A stretch of 9,737 nucleotides of DNA, from contig RGRP01000024.1 of assembly GCA_010021145.1 (NCBI GenBank), positions 1 through 9,737 of the forward strand, given 5' to 3'. A program made the translations under genes and the position numbers. The notes beneath the pieces were generated by a model, which was not told where the DNA came from, searched no databases, and saw nothing but the letters and a program-made list of their open reading frames with translations. This DNA comes from Candidatus Fonsibacter lacus (GTDB lineage Bacteria; Pseudomonadota; Alphaproteobacteria; Pelagibacterales; Pelagibacteraceae). Positions 1 through 7,760 of the stretch are shown here, piece by piece. The stretch's first letter is position 1, and the number at the start of each line of letters is the position of its first letter.

Positions 1-1229
1 ATTGGGTTTTTGGATTTACGAATAATAGCTATAATTTCATCAATATTTTCTATTGCTATAAATAATCCAATTAATATATGAACTCGATCTTTTGCTTTTT
101 TTAAATCGAATAAGGTTCTTTTGATTAAAACTTTTTCTCTAAATTCTACAAAAACTTTTATAAATTGTTTTAAATTTAACAATTCTGGTTTTCCATTAAG
201 TATTGCAAGCGTATTAAAACCAAATGATGATTCAATTGGCGAATATTTATAAAGTTGATTAATAATTACTTCACTTGATATGCCTCTTTTTAATTCAATT
301 ACTATTCTTACTCCTTCTTTATTCGACTCATCTCTAATGTCTGATATCCCTTCAATTTTTTTTTCTCTTACTAGAAGAGCTATTTTTTCAATTAACAAAG
401 ATTTATTAGTTTGAAATGGTACTGATTTTATTACCACTAAAGTTTTGTCTTTCTTTTCTTCTTCAGTATAAATTTCTCCTCGTAATTTAATTGAGCCTCT
501 TCCAGTTTTATATCCTGTCTTTATTGCATCTTTTCCAATTATCAAACCTCCTGTTGGAAAGTCGGGTCCTGGAATTAATTTTATTAATTCATCTATAGAG
601 ATTTCATTATTATCAATATAAGCAAGTGTTCCATCAATAATTTCGCCAAGATTATGAGGTGGAATATTTGTTGCCATTCCAACAGCGATACCTCCCGCCC
701 CATTTACTAGTAAGTTTGGAAATTGAGCAGGTAATACAGTGGGTTCTAATTCAGTGTCATCATAATTATTTTGATAATCTATTGTATTTTTTTCAATATC
801 AGCAACTAAGTATTCAGAAATTTTTGCTAATCTTGTCTCAGTATAACGCATTGCAGCAGCCCTATCTCCATCCATAGAACCAAAATTTCCCTGTCCATCT
901 AATAATTTTACACTCATTGAAAAATCTTGAGCTAATCTTACTAAAGCGTCATAGACAGCTTGATCTCCATGTGGATGATATTTACCTATTACATCTCCGA
1001 CTACTCGAGCTGATTTTCTAAATTGTTTTGACCAGTCGTACCCACCCTTGTACATTGCGTAGATAATTCTTCTATGCACTGGTTTTAATCCATCTCTTGC
1101 GTCTGGTAAGGCTCTACTTATAATTACACTCATCGCGTATGATAAGTATGAAGTCTTCATCTCATCAACAATCTGAACAGAACTGTATTTTTTGTTTTTG
1201 TAATTTTCTTTTTTTAAGTCTTCACTCAT
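1..1229 (-). CDS. gyrA: DNA gyrase subunit A, N-terminal part (partial, 3' end off window)
   Basis: Gyrase A breaks and rejoins DNA in the GyrA2GyrB2 complex that introduces negative supercoils. The frame reads without a stop from the ATG at 1229-1227 to the left edge, giving 409 codons of a protein that is usually about 850-900 residues. The C-terminal pinwheel domain is therefore outside. Visible landmarks are the N-terminal core 'ALPDARDGLKPVHRRI' (residues 40-55), the helix 'GKYHPHGDQAVYDALVRLAQ' (82-101), 'DGQGNFGSMDGD' (111-122) and the catalytic Arg128-Tyr129 pair in 'AAAMRYTE'. The 'QGNFGSMDGD' and 'GGIAVGMATNIPPHNL' segments match gyrase rather than topoisomerase IV ParC, although the diagnostic C-terminal GyrA box is not in view. 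The residue equivalent to E. coli Ser83 is Gln90, and Asp87 is kept as Asp94. The gene lies 9 bp downstream of ssb and has no clear Shine-Dalgarno site, so it is probably co-transcribed from the ssb promoter. The family call is very safe; gyrA over parC is strongly favoured by the ssb neighbour. Confidence 0.95.
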   Translation of the reverse strand, partial: MSEDLKKENYKNKKYSSVQIVDEMKTSYLSYAMSVIISRALPDARDGLKPVHRRIIYAMYKGGYDWSKQFRKSARVVGDVIGKYHPHGDQAVYDALVRLAQDFSMSVKLLDGQGNFGSMDGDRAAAMRYTETRLAKISEYLVADIEKNTIDYQNNYDDTELEPTVLPAQFPNLLVNGAGGIAVGMATNIPPHNLGEIIDGTLAYIDNNEISIDELIKLIPGPDFPTGGLIIGKDAIKTGYKTGRGSIKLRGEIYTEEEKKDKTLVVIKSVPFQTNKSLLIEKIALLVREKKIEGISDIRDESNKEGVRIVIELKRGISSEVIINQLYKYSPIESSFGFNTLAILNGKPELLNLKQFIKVFVEFREKVLIKRTLFDLKKAKDRVHILIGLFIAIENIDEIIAIIRKSKNP

Positions 1230-1238
1230 GAAGGAAAT

Positions 1239-1691
1239 TTAAAAAGGAACTTTGTCGTCTGGATCTTGTGAAATATCAGTCATATCATCAGAAGGTAATT
1301 GGCTACCTTCAATTTTTTTACTATCTCCAGATGATGAATTTTTTCCATCCAACATTGTAAGGGATGAATTGTAGCCTTGTAGTACAATTTGAGTGCTATA
1401 TTTTTCCTGTCCATTACTATCCGTATACTTATTTGTATTTAATTGACCTTCTATATAAACTTGTGCTCCTTTTTTTAAGTATTTCTGAACAACGCTTACC
1501 AAACCTTCGTTAAAAATAACAACTCTATGCCATTCTGTTTTTTCTTTTCTTTCTCCAGTATTCTTGTCTTTCCAACTCTCAGAAGTTGCGATACTTAGTC
1601 TTGCAACACTTTTTCCATTTTGCATTTGTTTGATTTCAGGATCGTTCCCAAGTCTGCCAATTAATAAAACTTTATTTAAGCTGCCTGCCAT
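1239..1691 (-). CDS. ssb: Single-stranded DNA-binding protein
   Basis: SSB coats single-stranded DNA during replication, recombination and repair, and recruits partner proteins through its C-terminal tip. The protein has 150 residues, usual for alphaproteobacteria and shorter than the 178 of E. coli. The OB fold covers about residues 4-114 and starts with 'SLNKVLLIGRLGNDPE'. DNA-stacking aromatics are visible by alignment to E. coli from memory: Trp40 and Trp54 ('TEWHRVVIF'), Phe60, and Tyr89 where E. coli has Trp88. A Ser/Asp/Gly-rich linker (about 115-140) leads to the tail 'DPDDKVPF'. That tail keeps the terminal Pro-Phe needed for partner binding but has a lysine inside the acidic patch. 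The gene is divergent from uvrA across 84 bp and sits 9 bp upstream of gyrA. An extended -10 element lies about 38-46 bp upstream of the ATG. No Shine-Dalgarno sequence is evident before the start. Confidence 0.97.
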   Translation of the reverse strand: MAGSLNKVLLIGRLGNDPEIKQMQNGKSVARLSIATSESWKDKNTGERKEKTEWHRVVIFNEGLVSVVQKYLKKGAQVYIEGQLNTNKYTDSNGQEKYSTQIVLQGYNSSLTMLDGKNSSSGDSKKIEGSQLPSDDMTDISQDPDDKVPF

Positions 1692-1775
1692 AATATAGAT
1701 CTTTTTTTGAACTAAGAATTTGATGTTTATTATATCAGATCAATCAAATTAAAAGAATAATATTTACTGAAAAAC
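1692..1775. promoter_or_regulatory. Divergent ssb/uvrA intergenic control region
   Basis: This 84-bp AT-rich spacer must hold the promoters of both ssb (minus) and uvrA (plus). The ssb side has the extended -10 at 1729-1737. The uvrA side has only a weak -10-like TAATAT at 1758-1763, which would put the transcript start within a few bases of the uvrA ATG, and no matching -35. On the minus strand, 1712-1698 reads GTTC, seven A's, GATC. This is one mismatch from the alphaproteobacterial LexA pattern GTTC-N7-GTTC and lies in the expected ssb leader. ssb and uvrA are SOS targets in many alphaproteobacteria, but this half-degenerate match in AT-rich DNA is weak evidence for a LexA site. Confidence 0.5.
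1729..1737 (-). promoter_or_regulatory. Probable extended -10 promoter for ssb-gyrA
   Basis: Read on the minus strand, positions 1737-1729 give TGATATAAT, a perfect extended -10 (TGn plus TATAAT). No good -35 hexamer lies 16-18 bp upstream, which is acceptable for an extended -10 promoter. Transcription would begin near 1722, leaving a leader of about 30 nt before the ssb ATG. The site is in the divergent ssb/uvrA spacer and is the only strong promoter match there. The assignment is by sequence match only. Confidence 0.6.
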
Positions 1776-4664
1776 ATGAGCAATACTGTCACAAAAATCG
1801 TTATTAAAGGTGCTCGGGAGCATAATTTAAAAAATATTTCAGTAGAGATTCCAAGAGATAAATTAATAACGATTACCGGTTTATCTGGTTCTGGAAAATC
1901 ATCTTTGGCGTTTGATACAATTTATGCTGAAGGTCAGAGAAGATACGTTGAAAGCTTATCAGCTTATGCTCGACAATTTTTGGATAGAATGAGAAAACCC
2001 GATGTTGATTTAATAGAAGGTCTTTCACCAGCAATATCTATTGAGCAAAAAACAACCTCTAAAAATCCAAGATCGATCGTTGCAACAGTTACTGAAATTT
2101 ATGATTATATGCGTGTTTTATACGCAAGAATTGGCATTCCTTATTCTCCATTTACTGGAAAACCTATTAAGTCACAAACTGTGTCAGAAATGGTGGATCG
2201 AATTTTAGATTTGCCAAAGCAATCTAAGATTCAAATTTATGCTCCTGTAGTTAGAGGAAGAAAGGGAGAGTATAAAAAAGAATTACTTGGATATAAAAAA
2301 AGAGGTTTTCAAAAAGCAAAAATCGATGGAAAAATTTATGAAATCGATAAGTCTCCAACTTTAAATAAAAATATTAAACATGATATAGATATTTATGTAG
2401 ATGGTTTTGTTAATGACAAAAAAGAACAACAAAGAATTGCCGAAAGTATTGAAACTACCTTATCATTATCAGACGGTCTTGTTTATGTAGATTTTATAAA
2501 TGAAAATCTTCCAAAAGAATTTAAGAAAAATGAAAAATTGGTGTTCTCCTCAAAATTTGCATGTCCCGAAAGTGGTTTTACAATCGAGGAAATAGAACCA
2601 AGACTTTTTTCTTTTAATAGTCCCTATGGTGCATGTCCAGAATGTGAAGGAATTGGAGTTGATCTTTATATAGATCCAAAATTAGTAATTCCTAATGAAA
2701 AAAAAACTTTAATAGATGGTGCTATTGTTCCCTGGGCATCAAGCTCAACTCTGTATTATGCTCAAACATTATCTTCTTTAGCAAAGCATTATAATTTTTC
2801 CTTAGAAACACCCTGGAAAGATTTATCAAAAAAAATTCAAGATATTATTTTATATGGTTCAGGAGAAGAGGAAATAAAATTTTCTTATGATGATGGATAT
2901 GAAAAATATTCAAATAAAAAATCATTTGAAGGGGTCGTTAATAATCTAGAAAGAAAGTATTTAGAAACTGATAGTGATTGGAAAAGAGAGGAAATTTCAC
3001 AATTTCAAAATGAAACAGAATGCGAAAGATGTAAAGGAATGAGACTTAAGGAGGAAGCTCTTTCTGTAAAAATTAAGGAATTAAATATTAGTGAAGTTTC
3101 AAAAATGTCTATTCAAAGTGCCCATGAATGGTTTTCTGATCTTCATAATCATTTAACAGAGAAAGAAAATAAAATTTCAGTACACATTTTAAAAGAAATC
3201 AATGAAAGATTAAATTTTTTAATAAATGTAGGTCTTGATTATTTAAATTTATCAAGATCATCAGGAACATTGTCAGGTGGAGAATCTCAAAGAATAAGAT
3301 TAGCTTCACAAATTGGTTCTGGATTAACTGGAGTTCTATATGTCTTGGATGAACCCTCAATAGGATTGCATCAAAAAGATAATATAAAACTATTAAATGC
3401 CCTTAAAAGATTAAGAGATTTAGGAAACACAGTAATAGTCGTAGAACATGATGAAGAGGCAATGCTAAACTCTGATTATATAATAGATCTTGGACCTGGA
3501 GCTGGAACTGAAGGTGGAAAAATTATTGCAGCCGGCACACCTTCTCAAATAATGCAAAATGAAAGTAGTATAACTGGACAATACCTATCTGGGAAAAAAA
3601 ACATTTCTATTCCACAAATAAAAAGAAAAGCCAAAGACGGAAGATATTTAACTTTAAGTGGAGCAACTGGAAATAATTTACAAAACGTTACTGCAAAAAT
3701 TCCTCTTGGAGCTTTTACAGCTGTGACAGGAGTTTCTGGAAGTGGAAAATCAACTTTTGTTCTACATACCCTTTATAGAGCATTAAATTTAATGATTAAT
3801 AAAACTATAACAAAAAATATGCCTAAACCTTTTAAAGGTATTCAGGGTTATGAATATTTAGATAAAATAATCGATATTGATCAATCTCCAATTGGTAGAA
3901 CTCCAAGATCAAATCCCGCAACATACTCTGGAGCATTTACTGTTATAAGAGAATGGTTTGTCAATTTACCAGATTCAAAAGCAAGGGGTTACAAGCCTGG
4001 CAGATTTTCTTTCAACGTCAAAGGAGGTAGATGCGAGGCATGCGAAGGTGATGGAGTAATAACTTATGAAATGCATTTTTTACCTGATGTTTATGTTCAG
4101 TGTGATGTGTGCAAAGGTAATAGATACAATAGAGAAACTTTAGAAATAAGATTTAAAGATAAAAATATTGCCGATGTTTTAAACATGACAGTTGATGAAG
4201 GCGTTGATTTCTTTGAAAATATTTCATCGATTAAAGATAAACTTTTAACTCTTCAAAAAGTTGGTCTTGGGTATATAAAAATTGGTCAACAAGCCACCAC
4301 TCTTTCTGGTGGAGAGGCTCAAAGAATTAAACTTGCAAAAGAATTATCAAAAAGAGCAACAGGAAGAACTATTTATATACTTGATGAACCGACAACAGGT
4401 CTGCATGTTCATGATGTTAAAAAATTATTAGAAGTTCTTCATACTTTTGTGAACAAAGGAAACACAGTAATTGTAATTGAACATAATTTAGATGTAATAA
4501 AAACCGCTGATTGGATTATTGATATGGGTCCTGAAGGAGGCGTAAAAGGTGGGAAAATTATTGCCGAAGGCACTCCAGAAGACGTTTCCCTTGTAAAAAG
4601 CAGTTATACAGGTGAATTTTTAAAGAAAATTCTATCTAAAAATATTTCAAAAAAGAGTGCCTAA
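1776..4664 (+). CDS. uvrA: UvrABC nucleotide excision repair subunit A (UvrA)
   Basis: UvrA is the damage-scanning ATPase of nucleotide excision repair. It works as a dimer, loads UvrB on lesions and then leaves. At 962 residues it is full length (E. coli 940). Both ABC modules are complete: Walker A 35-42 ('GLSGSGKS') and 652-659 ('GVSGSGKS'); signatures 'LSGGESQ' 499-505 and 'LSGGEAQ' 843-849; Walker B Asp525-Glu526 and Asp870-Glu871 in 'LDEP'. The UvrB-binding and insertion domains fall between about 120 and 250. The second zinc finger is intact (Cys753, Cys756, Cys776, Cys779). The first is 'CPES' at 263-266 with Cys287 and Cys290, so it shows three cysteines plus Ser266 rather than four, a variant I recall from other alphaproteobacteria. 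The gene is divergent from ssb. It has no clear Shine-Dalgarno site, but the ATG precedes the conserved start 'IVIKGAREHNLKNI'. The lysine/serine-rich C-terminus slightly exceeds the E. coli length. Confidence 0.98.
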   Translation: MSNTVTKIVIKGAREHNLKNISVEIPRDKLITITGLSGSGKSSLAFDTIYAEGQRRYVESLSAYARQFLDRMRKPDVDLIEGLSPAISIEQKTTSKNPRSIVATVTEIYDYMRVLYARIGIPYSPFTGKPIKSQTVSEMVDRILDLPKQSKIQIYAPVVRGRKGEYKKELLGYKKRGFQKAKIDGKIYEIDKSPTLNKNIKHDIDIYVDGFVNDKKEQQRIAESIETTLSLSDGLVYVDFINENLPKEFKKNEKLVFSSKFACPESGFTIEEIEPRLFSFNSPYGACPECEGIGVDLYIDPKLVIPNEKKTLIDGAIVPWASSSTLYYAQTLSSLAKHYNFSLETPWKDLSKKIQDIILYGSGEEEIKFSYDDGYEKYSNKKSFEGVVNNLERKYLETDSDWKREEISQFQNETECERCKGMRLKEEALSVKIKELNISEVSKMSIQSAHEWFSDLHNHLTEKENKISVHILKEINERLNFLINVGLDYLNLSRSSGTLSGGESQRIRLASQIGSGLTGVLYVLDEPSIGLHQKDNIKLLNALKRLRDLGNTVIVVEHDEEAMLNSDYIIDLGPGAGTEGGKIIAAGTPSQIMQNESSITGQYLSGKKNISIPQIKRKAKDGRYLTLSGATGNNLQNVTAKIPLGAFTAVTGVSGSGKSTFVLHTLYRALNLMINKTITKNMPKPFKGIQGYEYLDKIIDIDQSPIGRTPRSNPATYSGAFTVIREWFVNLPDSKARGYKPGRFSFNVKGGRCEACEGDGVITYEMHFLPDVYVQCDVCKGNRYNRETLEIRFKDKNIADVLNMTVDEGVDFFENISSIKDKLLTLQKVGLGYIKIGQQATTLSGGEAQRIKLAKELSKRATGRTIYILDEPTTGLHVHDVKKLLEVLHTFVNKGNTVIVIEHNLDVIKTADWIIDMGPEGGVKGGKIIAEGTPEDVSLVKSSYTGEFLKKILSKNISKKSA

Positions 4665-4693
4665 AAAAATATTTTTTATGCTAATATTGATTC

Positions 4694-5293
4694 ATGGGAA
4701 TCAATAATATTCTTCAATCTTTACCAAAAACAATAATAAGTTCTGTTATTGCTACATTAATTTTCTTTGGAGTTTTATTTTATATTAATGATGGTTGGGC
4801 TAACGATAGATATTTTTGGAGCGCTATATTTAGATACTTGCACGTTTTGTCCGGGGTTATGTGGATAGGATTGTTATGGTATTTTAATTTTGTGCAAATA
4901 CCTAGTATGCCAAAAATCCCTGACGATCAAAAACCTGCTATCGGAAAAGTAATAGCTCCAACAGCTTTATTTTGGTTTCGTTGGGCTGCCCTTTCAACTA
5001 TTCTTACAGGATTAATAACAGCCTACTTGAATGGCTATGTTCACGAAGCTTTGGCAATTAAAGGAAGTCCTAAAAACATTACAATAGGAATTGGTATGTG
5101 GCTTGGAATAATAATGGCTTTTAATGTTTGGTTTATAATTTGGCCAAATCAAAAAAGAGCATTAGGGATTGTTGAATGTGATCCAGAAACTAAGGCTAAG
5201 TCTGCAAGAATGGCAATGTTAATATCTAGAACAAATACTTTTTTGTCTATTCCAATGCTTTTGACAATGGTAACTGCCCAAAATCTTTATTAA
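4694..5293 (+). CDS. PuuD-like (urate oxidase N-terminal family) integral membrane protein without cytochrome c domain
   Basis: A 199-residue hydrophobic protein with five likely membrane helices, at about 12-31, 44-69, 87-112, 129-150 and 174-195. It resembles the membrane part of the PuuD urate hydroxylase family (Urate_ox_N). Recognisable segments are 'RYLHVLSGVMWIGLLWYFNF' (47-66), 'ALFWFRWAALSTILTGL' (91-107) and 'MWLGIIMAFNVWFIIWPNQK' (135-154). Full PuuD proteins continue into a C-terminal cytochrome c domain. Here there is no CxxCH motif and the protein stops after the fifth helix, so urate oxidation cannot be assumed. His50 in the second helix is a candidate ligand or functional residue. 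The gene starts 29 bp after uvrA with no visible Shine-Dalgarno site; the ATG at 4678 upstream is in another frame and soon stops. It probably shares the uvrA transcript, which need not mean a shared function. The stop overlaps that of convergent secF. The family call rests on remembered motifs; the substrate is unknown. Confidence 0.65.
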   Translation: MGINNILQSLPKTIISSVIATLIFFGVLFYINDGWANDRYFWSAIFRYLHVLSGVMWIGLLWYFNFVQIPSMPKIPDDQKPAIGKVIAPTALFWFRWAALSTILTGLITAYLNGYVHEALAIKGSPKNITIGIGMWLGIIMAFNVWFIIWPNQKRALGIVECDPETKAKSARMAMLISRTNTFLSIPMLLTMVTAQNLY

Positions 5294-6171
5294 GGCGTAT
5301 TGTCAATTTTAGCTGACCAGTCTCTTTTGACTTTAAAAAACATTACTATAGGAGAAGCTATATAAATTGAAGAATATGTTCCTATTATAATTCCAAAAGT
5401 TATTGCAAAAGCAAATCCTCTAAGAACCTCACCTCCAAAAAATAATACAGCAATAATTGATAAAAGAGTTGTTCCAGAAGTTTTTAATGTACGAGAAAGA
5501 GTATTATTTAAAGATTCATTTACTAAAATTGATAATTCAGATGTACTATCTTTTTTTAAATTTTCTCTAATACGATCATAAATAATAACTGTGTCATTAA
5601 TTGAGTAACCAATAATTGTTAATAATGCAGCTACAATCGTAAGATCAAATTGTAATCCTAAAAGAGAAAATACTCCTACAGTAATTATTGTGTCATGAAA
5701 AAGAGCAACTATCCCCCCAAAACTGAATTGCCATTCAAAACGAAACCATAAATAAAAAAACATTGCAACAAAACACAATAAAACTGAGTAAATAGCGGAT
5801 TTAATCAATTCAGCTCCTACTTTTGGACCTACTGTTTCTACTTTTCTAATTGTAACCTTTTCCTTTAAATCTTTTTCAATAAAATTTTTTATATCAATTG
5901 GTGAAATACTATTATCTGTAGAAATTAAAAAATCATTTACAGAACCAAATTCTTTAACAGAATAGTTATTAACTTTAAGTTTTGATATAGAATGTCTAAT
6001 TTTTTCTATTTCAATTTTTTTTTCTAATCGAATTTCAATTGTTGTTCCTCCTTTAAAATCGACTCCAAAATCTAATCCTTTAGTAAAGACTAAGATAATT
6101 GAAGCTAAAACTAAAAAGCTTGATAAAAATAAAAAAAAATTTTTATATTTTAAAAAATTAAAATTAGTCAT
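5290..6171 (-). CDS. secF: Protein translocase subunit SecF
   Basis: SecF pairs with SecD at the SecYEG channel and uses the proton gradient to help pull exported proteins across the inner membrane. The 293 residues (E. coli 323) hold six predicted helices: one at about 11-29, then a periplasmic domain (about 31-122) beginning 'GLDFGVDFKGGTTIEI' (32-47), then five more from about 124 to 280. The family motif 'GYSINDTVIIYDRIREN' (188-204) includes Asp193, aligned with the functionally important Asp213 of E. coli SecF. 'FRFEWQFSFGGIVALFHD' (143-160) is also typical. The ATG lies one base after the secD stop, which points to translational coupling. The stop codon shares TTAA (5290-5293) with the convergent PuuD-like gene, leaving no room for a terminator between the two. 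Confidence 0.98.
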   Translation of the reverse strand: MTNFNFLKYKNFFLFLSSFLVLASIILVFTKGLDFGVDFKGGTTIEIRLEKKIEIEKIRHSISKLKVNNYSVKEFGSVNDFLISTDNSISPIDIKNFIEKDLKEKVTIRKVETVGPKVGAELIKSAIYSVLLCFVAMFFYLWFRFEWQFSFGGIVALFHDTIITVGVFSLLGLQFDLTIVAALLTIIGYSINDTVIIYDRIRENLKKDSTSELSILVNESLNNTLSRTLKTSGTTLLSIIAVLFFGGEVLRGFAFAITFGIIIGTYSSIYIASPIVMFFKVKRDWSAKIDNTP

Positions 6172-6172
6172 A

Positions 6173-7759
6173 TTAAATATTTATAATTTTATTCTTATTA
6201 GCCATTAGGTATTTTGAAACCATTAATCTACTAATTGTAAAGGCTGTAAAAAAAGAAGTTATTAATCCTACACATAAAGTAACAGCAAAACCTTTTACTG
6301 GACCACTGCCCAAATAAAATAAAATTATACCGGCAATTAATGTTGTTAAATTTGAGTCAATAATAGTTAATAATGATTTTTTATAAGCTATATCAAAAGC
6401 AATAATATTTGATTTTTCAATCTTTAATTCTTCTTTTGCTCTTTCGTAAATTATTACGTTAGTATCTATAGCCATACCAACAGTTAAAACAATTCCAGCA
6501 ATTCCAGGCAAAGTTAAAGTGGATCCAAATAAGGACAAAACTGAAATCAAAATGACAATGTTTAATAAAAGTGAAATGTTCGCAAAGAAACCGAATATCT
6601 TATAGGCATATATTATATAAACAAACACCAGTAAGAAGCCAGCAATGAAGGATATAATTCCGTAGCGAATAGAGTCTTTACCTAGATCAGCGCCTACAGT
6701 TCTTTCCTCTATAATTTTCATTGGCGCTGGTAAGGCCCCGGCCCTTAATAAAATAGCTAACTGATTAGCCTCCTCAACAGTGAAGCCTCCAGATATTTGA
6801 CCACTACCAGTAAGTATAGGCTCTCTAATTACTGGTGAACTTAAAATTTCGTTATCTAGAATAATAGCAAGAGGCCTGCCTACATTATCTTTTGTTGCAT
6901 TCGCAAACTTCTTAGCTCCTAAATTATCAAATTTAAAGCTAACAATAGATTGATTTGTTTGTCTATCAAAACCTGGTTGGGCATCAATTAAATTCTCACC
7001 GGAGACTATTAATTTCTTTTCAACTTCTACAAAAGATCCATCAGACTTATTTTTAATTTTTTCAAAACCAAGATTATCACCAGAACTATTGCTAGTTTTT
7101 AAAAACTTAAAATTTAATTGGGCTGTTTTTCCAAGAATATTTTTAAAAGTTGAAGGATCGGATAATCCGGGTAATTCTACAAGAATTCTTCCATCACCTT
7201 TTTGTTGAATAGTTGGTTCTTTTGTACCAAGCTGATCAACTCTTTTTCTTACTATTTCTACCGACTGATTTAGTGCATCTTTTTTAAGATGTTTTACGAA
7301 TTCATCTGTAAATTGTAAATTAAATATATCTTTATCAATCTTATAAAAAAAATCTTTATTAGTAACTTCTATATTATTTTTATTAATTCTTGAAAAAAAT
7401 TTTTCTTCGTGATTTGTTTTATTAATTATATCAATAAAAATATCTTTTTGAGATATATTTTTTATTTCAAAAGTAATTTTATTATTAGAAATATTTAAAT
7501 TTTTAAAGTCTAATTTTTTTTCATTAAAGTTTTTTTTTAATTCAAGTAGTTTTTCTTCTAATTTTTTATTAATTAAAGGATTGATATCAATCTCTAGGAG
7601 TAAATATGATCCGCCCTGAAGATCTAGGCCCAAATTTATTTTTTTATCTAAAAATAAATTAGTTTTATTAGTAAAACTAAAATTCCCTAAAAAAATATAA
7701 AAAAAAAATAAAATTGAAGAAAGAATAAATCCAATTTTTAATCTGGAGAAATTTAACAC
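6173..7759 (-). CDS. secD: Protein translocase subunit SecD
   Basis: SecD is the larger partner of SecF in proton-driven completion of Sec export. The 528 residues are normal for alphaproteobacteria and shorter than E. coli (615). Helix 1 lies at about 8-25. The large periplasmic P1 region follows, with 'NLGLDLQGGSYLLLEI' (42-57), 'RVDQLGTKEPTIQQKGDGRI' (173-192) and 'LPGL' (196-199). 'DNEILSSPVIREPI' (302-315) and 'GGFTVEEANQLAILLRAGAL' (324-343) are classic family segments. Five helices follow from about 366. 'MAIDTNVIIYERAKEEL' (429-445) carries Asp432, aligned with E. coli Asp519 in the proton path. The start is GTG at 7759-7757, seven bases after the yajC stop, with a 15-nt palindrome just upstream and no Shine-Dalgarno site. 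P1 residues 60-150 are very Lys/Asn/Ile-rich, consistent with AT drift. No frameshift is seen despite several long A/T runs. Confidence 0.98.
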   Translation of the reverse strand: MLNFSRLKIGFILSSILFFFYIFLGNFSFTNKTNLFLDKKINLGLDLQGGSYLLLEIDINPLINKKLEEKLLELKKNFNEKKLDFKNLNISNNKITFEIKNISQKDIFIDIINKTNHEEKFFSRINKNNIEVTNKDFFYKIDKDIFNLQFTDEFVKHLKKDALNQSVEIVRKRVDQLGTKEPTIQQKGDGRILVELPGLSDPSTFKNILGKTAQLNFKFLKTSNSSGDNLGFEKIKNKSDGSFVEVEKKLIVSGENLIDAQPGFDRQTNQSIVSFKFDNLGAKKFANATKDNVGRPLAIILDNEILSSPVIREPILTGSGQISGGFTVEEANQLAILLRAGALPAPMKIIEERTVGADLGKDSIRYGIISFIAGFLLVFVYIIYAYKIFGFFANISLLLNIVILISVLSLFGSTLTLPGIAGIVLTVGMAIDTNVIIYERAKEELKIEKSNIIAFDIAYKKSLLTIIDSNLTTLIAGIILFYLGSGPVKGFAVTLCVGLITSFFTAFTISRLMVSKYLMANKNKIINI

Positions 7760-7760
7760 T

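Noticed and set aside
659..877. 72-codon open frame on the plus strand
   Set aside because: It lies wholly inside gyrA, antisense to conserved gyrase segments including the catalytic tyrosine region. Its translation is Leu/Gln/Tyr-rich with no recognisable domain, so it is a shadow frame.
1720..1748. TTGATG at 1720-1725 as the -35 of a uvrA promoter
   Set aside because: The hexamers at 16-18 bp spacing (around 1742-1749) do not resemble TATAAT, so no complete promoter can be supported.
4664..4677. AAAAAATATTTTTT palindrome after the uvrA stop as a terminator
   Set aside because: It is a pure A/T dyad with no G-C pairs and no loop, too weak for a Rho-independent hairpin. The PuuD-like gene follows closely on the same strand.
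7671..7712. Long A/T runs in the SecD signal-anchor region as possible frameshift sites
   Set aside because: The SecD frame stays open and homologous on both sides, and runs of this kind encode Lys/Phe throughout the window.
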